64,000 nucleotides of DNA from Chara braunii (Eukaryota > Streptophyta > Charophyceae > Charales > Characeae): contig BFEA01000409.1 in the NCBI GenBank assembly GCA_003427395.1, positions 617,789 to 681,788 of the forward strand. The letters run 5' to 3'. The notes under the pieces were generated by a model. It was not told the DNA's origin, searched no databases, and was given only the letters and a program-made list of their open reading frames with translations. Below, in pieces: positions 60,601 to 64,000 of the stretch. Position numbers and translations under genes: made by a program. How positions within the stretch are numbered: the first letter of the stretch is position 1; each line of letters opens with the position of its first letter.

Positions 60601-63600
60601 CCAACTGTGATAACTCATTACAAGCAGCACAGAACGAACCAATCACCTAAAAGCCCGGTCAGTCTGATAATGATATCTCAAGGCCGTCCCCTTAAAGAAA
60701 GAAGAAAATAACGAACAAAAACTCCTTGTACATGGAATTTTGAATTTTCGAGTTCACTTCGGCAACTGGCTTACCTGTAACACAGCAATTTTCGCTTTGA
60801 GATCTGCTTTCCTTGCTGCAGGAATTGGAGCGGGATCGACAACACTCTTCAGTGCTGCAACTTCCTGCACAAACAGATTCAGGAAGGCAAAAACCCGAAT
60901 GGTCAAAAGTCAAGAGGGGACACGTACAGAAGCTCATGATGAAAATTAGAACGTGTCCAAACCAATTTGAAGAGAGGAATAGCAGTGAGTTACCAAAACA
61001 ACATGTCTGCCTATCAATAAAACTTGGGCAGTCCACCTATGAGCAAAACTTGTGCAGTCTGTGTCCAACTCCGCCGACCAACCAGCACAGCGCAGAAGAG
61101 AAGTCGACCGCGTGGGTGAGAGCATAAACGAACGCATACCAACCTTCTCCAACTCAGCTCCTTTCAGCTTTCCAGCTGCATGAACGCGCTCCCCGAGCTT
61201 ATCTGCAAGCTCGATTGCCTCCCTTGCTGCAGACATTGTCAGTGCGATAATGCGTCGGACGCCTTTCGCAATCCCCTCCTCTGACAAGAGGGCGAAGTAA
61301 TCTGCCTCTTTGGTATTGGACAGATGCGTACCTGAGCCACGGAGTCCAAAAGAAATAACAAAACATTCGAGCATCCAATGAGAACGAGGTCGATAAAACC
61401 CACATGCCGAATACAAGCAAAGCCCACAACAAAACAAGCACAGAGCGATTTTTTATAATGTTTTTTTCTTGCTTGTTTACGATAACAGAACCTGATCACT
61501 CTGGCTTGCTGTTCATTCTCGGGTGCATCAGTCCGCTTCCTTTTCCGCGATCGAGTTAAAAGTCCAATTCCTTTTCCACAAGCAAGGTCCGATTCCCGTT
61601 TCCACGAGCAAACTTAAAAGGACGGGTACATGAATGACGCTTTCATGCTTCCTAGGGATCCCTGAGCAGCAGGAAGCCTTCTCCTTCTCGAGTTCCTCTC
61701 AGTCTGTATGACTCAGAGGCTGTCAGACCTGTATGACCCAGAGACTGTCAGATTTGACTTGACTAACAAAAACATCAGAAGGTAAGACTGAATATCGAAA
61801 TGCCCATGCATGCAGAAAGTTCAGCTCTGGATTAATAGGAAGCGGTGCAATCCAGCTGGCAGCAACAAACAAGTAAATATAAGAGATCAAGCACTTGATG
61901 TCCATCCAGCCAACACATACTCACGGACGTAATTTCCAGGACGTGTAATAGAAACTTCAATCTGATGAAAACTACTGTTAAACCACCGGTACTTGGTCCA
62001 GCTATTGATCCCGAGGCTGAATATGCGCTGCGCGCCTCGTTTTGCCAAACCGCCGTTGGCTGGCGCCTCCAGCCATTGCGGTCCGGTAGGCCGAAGCCCA
62101 TCAGTCGCGGCGCGTTGGCGCGTTAACGGGAAACGGGAAACGCCCGCCGCCGATGTATTGGCCAAGTACTGGTGGCTTAAGGGATTTCCAAAACGCTTAA
62201 GACGGTGCCACACTATATATCTAATACAGCAACCTTACACCAACGAACACAGTGCCATCCTTTATCTGGAAAGGCCTGGTTCGTCTATACAAGATTATAT
62301 CTGACACAGCGACCTTAAACAAACAAACAAACACAAAACAGGTAAGGGTAACAAAGGAAGTAGACTGACCTCCGCAGAATTCAACTGAAACTTTTTCCCA
62401 GTCCCTATTTTCCGGGTCAGACAGAAGCTCGTCGACTGGAGTTCCAACCGACACTACTCTCACAGGATCTGGATAAACCTGACAGGCAATGCAAGCCATG
62501 CAACAACGTCAGAGATCAGCCCGACACTGCTCATATTGCCAGGGACCAAGTAAACACCACCGATACGCAATTTCCAATAATGTTTGTTGGACTCTTAAAC
62601 CACCCCAGTACCCACCTCCTGGAAAGTGCCTTCTCAGTGAGTTAAGGCGCGACCAGGGCCAACCGGCAGGCCTAGTCCCACAATTTCAGAGCGGCACATT
62701 TGACAACTTTTCGTGCTCAAAAGAATTAACAGAAATTTCTAAAACATTTATTTTGCCTGTGCAATAATCCCCGCAATGATTCGGCGCATCCCATTTTTGC
62801 TACTCTACAGAAGAACTGGTGATTTCTCGTGCCCAGAAGAAGTCCAAGAAAATTGTAAAAATTTGAGCATCCTAGATTGCGTCCTGATCTTCTGAGGAAA
62901 AATAGGAATTGCCCTTCAAATAATTGAAGCAGCAATTCGGTGCATTTCCATTTTTTCCCACTCTACGATATGTGGCAAACAGAAAAAAGTACGGCAACTT
63001 TGGTGATTTTTCGTGCCCAGAAGAATTCACAGAAAATTCTAAAAATTTTAGGGTCTGTAGATTGGCTCCTGATCTTCCCAGGAAAAAAAATCAGAAACTT
63101 AAAAAAAAAAAAAAACATTTTGCCCATCAAATAATCGACCAGCCCAACACTGACCAATTTTCATTTTTTGCCAGTTCAAGTCCACGGCCACACTGACCCA
63201 CCGGTAGGCCACATGCCTGTTCCAAAAAACGGCCTATTGGTCCCCCAACTTTCTAAAGGCGGGAAATGGAGTGGTTTGATTATGAGAGAACAAGACTGAA
63301 AGGGAACCCCTAGCGGAGGGTTGCAAGAAATAATACTCTGGCTAGGGGGTTTAAACTTCTTCACCTACAAAAATTTCGGATGCTCGGCCGGACGGCACAT
63401 GCCACTACTTGCACTCCGGAAAAGCCTAGCGCACAGTAAGGTGCCTGCAGGCACAGGTGTACAGGTGGTTTAAACCACCAGTACATCGCCCAGCTATCGG
63501 CCGCATAAAAAACTTTCTAGTCGGATGAATTCGGGGTCTCCTGTAGTAGCCCGTACGTTTCGTAAAATCATGGCGCGTTAATGGGCACGGCTCTAGGAAG

Positions 63601-64000
63601 TACTGGTGGTTTAAGCTGAGAGGGCAGAGGGCAAGTCATCGAGTCTTTTTTTGGTGTTTCAAATGAACTTCTCACAGAACCTCCCCGCGGCAAACGAACC
63701 TAGCCACTCATTTCTATGCCCTACCCTCAAACCTTGCAAGTCGTTACGTCTTTATTCTTTGCAAAATTGGTTAATGCTGCCAGGATTGATTTATTATTTA
63801 AATGATTCAACTTGGTTATAAAAAAAAAAGAACAAGACCGAGGTGCATTGTTGTTTCAACATAACTGCAGTACTACTGAGGAGTGTCCTACCTCTCCAAA
63901 GACCGCTCGAAGACCAACAACGCGCTTGGCTTCAGCGAGGCTTGCCTCTTTTGCATAGACAGGAAGCTGCTCCTCTATTTGTTTAACGACAATGCCTTCT
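57607..64000 (-). CDS. AlaRS: Alanyl-tRNA synthetase, 3' half (7 exons; runs off the window)
   Basis: AlaRS charges tRNA-Ala and hydrolyses mischarged Ser/Gly-tRNA-Ala. Exons on the minus strand, from 5' to 3': 64000-63892, 62478-62370, 61331-61144, 60864-60775, 60065-59880, 58442-58266, 57681-57607. All introns are GT…AG, and the frame is kept at every junction, giving about 310 residues. Visible parts are the end of the editing domain ([20 protein letters not shown]; zinc-binding [27 protein letters not shown]), a helical linker, and the C-Ala/DHHA1 domain ([16 protein letters not shown]; Gly-rich [12 protein letters not shown]). It ends …[11 protein letters not shown] and TAG. No lesions are seen, so this is an expressed-looking host gene. 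The catalytic half is beyond 64000. Confidence 0.96.
58235..58265 (-). other. 25-base C-tract just inside an AlaRS splice donor
   Basis: The plus strand has a run of about 25 G (58236-58260). On the gene's strand the intron begins GTATTC and passes directly into C25. Such a tract is hard to sequence, so its length is uncertain. Confidence 0.8.
58266..58442 (-). CDS. AlaRS: AlaRS exon (C-Ala domain)
   Basis: 177 nt, phase 0 at both ends; [21 protein letters not shown] and [21 protein letters not shown]. The glycine/lysine-rich loop is typical of the AlaRS C-terminal domain. Acceptor CTTCAACAG; donor GGACAG|GTATTC. Confidence 0.95.
59880..60065 (-). CDS. AlaRS: AlaRS exon (linker and start of C-Ala)
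   Basis: 186 nt, 62 codons: [19 protein letters not shown], then [20 protein letters not shown] and [16 protein letters not shown]. Acceptor CATTTGCAG; donor AGCAAG|GTGCGT. Confidence 0.95.
60775..60864 (-). CDS. AlaRS: AlaRS exon (helical linker)
   Basis: 90 nt, 30 codons: [20 protein letters not shown] then [10 protein letters not shown]. Acceptor TTTGTGCAG; donor TTACAG|GTAAGC. Confidence 0.94.
61144..61331 (-). CDS. AlaRS: AlaRS exon (editing domain)
   Basis: 188 nt. It completes the CGGTH zinc-binding motif across the intron, then [20 protein letters not shown] and [20 protein letters not shown]. Acceptor GTGGCTCAG; donor GAGAAG|GTTGGT. Confidence 0.95.
61978..62180. mobile_element. 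TTAA-flanked MITE, copy B, in an AlaRS intron
   Basis: TTAA, ACCACCGGTACTTGG … CCAAGTACTGGTGGC, TTAA (element 61982-62176). The interior is longer and more GC-rich than copies A and C, with GGCGCGTT and CGCCCGCCGCCG words. Confidence 0.82.
62370..62478 (-). CDS. AlaRS: AlaRS exon (editing domain)
   Basis: 109 nt: [37 protein letters not shown]. Acceptor GCCTGTCAG; donor TGCGGAG|GTCAGT. Codon phase 1 at its end matches the next exon. Confidence 0.95.
62595..62690. mobile_element. Partial TTAA MITE, copy D, in an AlaRS intron
   Basis: TTAAACCACCCCAGTACC matches the left end of the family. The right TIR is missing, and GTTAAGGCGCGACCAGGGC may be internal sequence. Truncated or diverged copy. 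Confidence 0.5.
62800..63120. repeat. Short imperfect repeats in an AlaRS intron
   Basis: TTTC(T)CGTGCCCAGAAGAA with following AGAAAATT recurs at 62826 and 63008, and TTTTCGTGCTCAAAAGAATTAACAGAAA at 62707. Three diverged copies about 120-180 bp apart. Confidence 0.6.
63471..63614. mobile_element. TTAA-flanked MITE, copy C, in an AlaRS intron
   Basis: TTAA, ACCACCAGTACATCG … AAGTACTGGTGGT, TTAA (element 63475-63610). It shares GCCCAGCTATCGGCCGC with copy A. Directly before it, AGGTGGTTTAAACCACC makes a small palindrome, as if a TIR fragment were left there by an earlier event. Confidence 0.87.
63892..64000 (-). CDS. AlaRS: AlaRS exon, cut by the window edge
   Basis: [20 protein letters not shown] and GLRAVFGE are the beta-barrel end and the hallmark GLRAVFGE block before the editing domain's second half. 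Donor GGAGAG|GTAGGA. It continues beyond 64000. Confidence 0.95.

Overview
This is a 64 kb piece of a repeat-rich eukaryotic genome. The only recognisable host gene is the 3' half of an intron-containing alanyl-tRNA synthetase (AlaRS) on the minus strand at the right end, seven exons from 57607 to beyond 64000. The rest is almost entirely transposable elements and their debris. Plant-style Ty3/gypsy chromoviruses, primer-binding sites of the tRNA-iMet and apparent tRNA-Asp types, and a cytosolic-type AlaRS suggest a streptophyte. A charophyte alga such as Chara is my best guess, but the sequence alone does not prove it. The assembly has two N gaps (37929-38193 and 54473-55223), a few single Ns, and an unremoved Tn5/Nextera mate-pair junction adapter at 47583-47620.

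Left two thirds (about 300 to 37.9 kb): a four-deep nest of LTR retroelements, minus strand except where noted. (1) An old, degenerate Ty3/gypsy element has a gag zinc knuckle (about 36.4 kb), protease (about 35.7 kb), and an RT that stops at 33398 and resumes at 503. (2) Its RT is split by a giant LTR element (504-33397) with 3.9 kb LTRs, a tRNA-Asp-type PBS, only the last part of a pol gene, and a long array of small unrecognised ORFs. Several of those ORFs are diverged copies of one another. (3) One array ORF is split by a 14.5 kb chromovirus (10156-24691; 316 bp LTRs, TSD CAGGA) with nearly complete gag, protease, RT, RNase H, integrase and chromodomain. (4) That chromovirus is split by an inverted, diverged copy of the giant LTR (15866-20294), apparently solo, carrying 50 bp minisatellites, AG/TG microsatellites and an ATTGG array.

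Middle (38 to 51.3 kb): CT microsatellites, a LINE RT fragment, a long-TIR hairpin element, then a second chromovirus (41204-51301, TSD GGAC). One of its LTRs contains a 2.5 kb TA-flanked DNA transposon. The other LTR preserves the empty target site, which proves the insertion.

Right (51.3 to 64 kb): TA-flanked and TTAA-flanked MITEs, a broken GIY-YIG nuclease-like gene (55.3-56.6 kb, plus strand) next to the larger gap, and the AlaRS gene. AlaRS introns carry three or four TTAA-flanked MITEs. No tRNA, rRNA or CRISPR was recognised.

The most novel item is the repeated-domain ORF array carried inside the giant LTR element.
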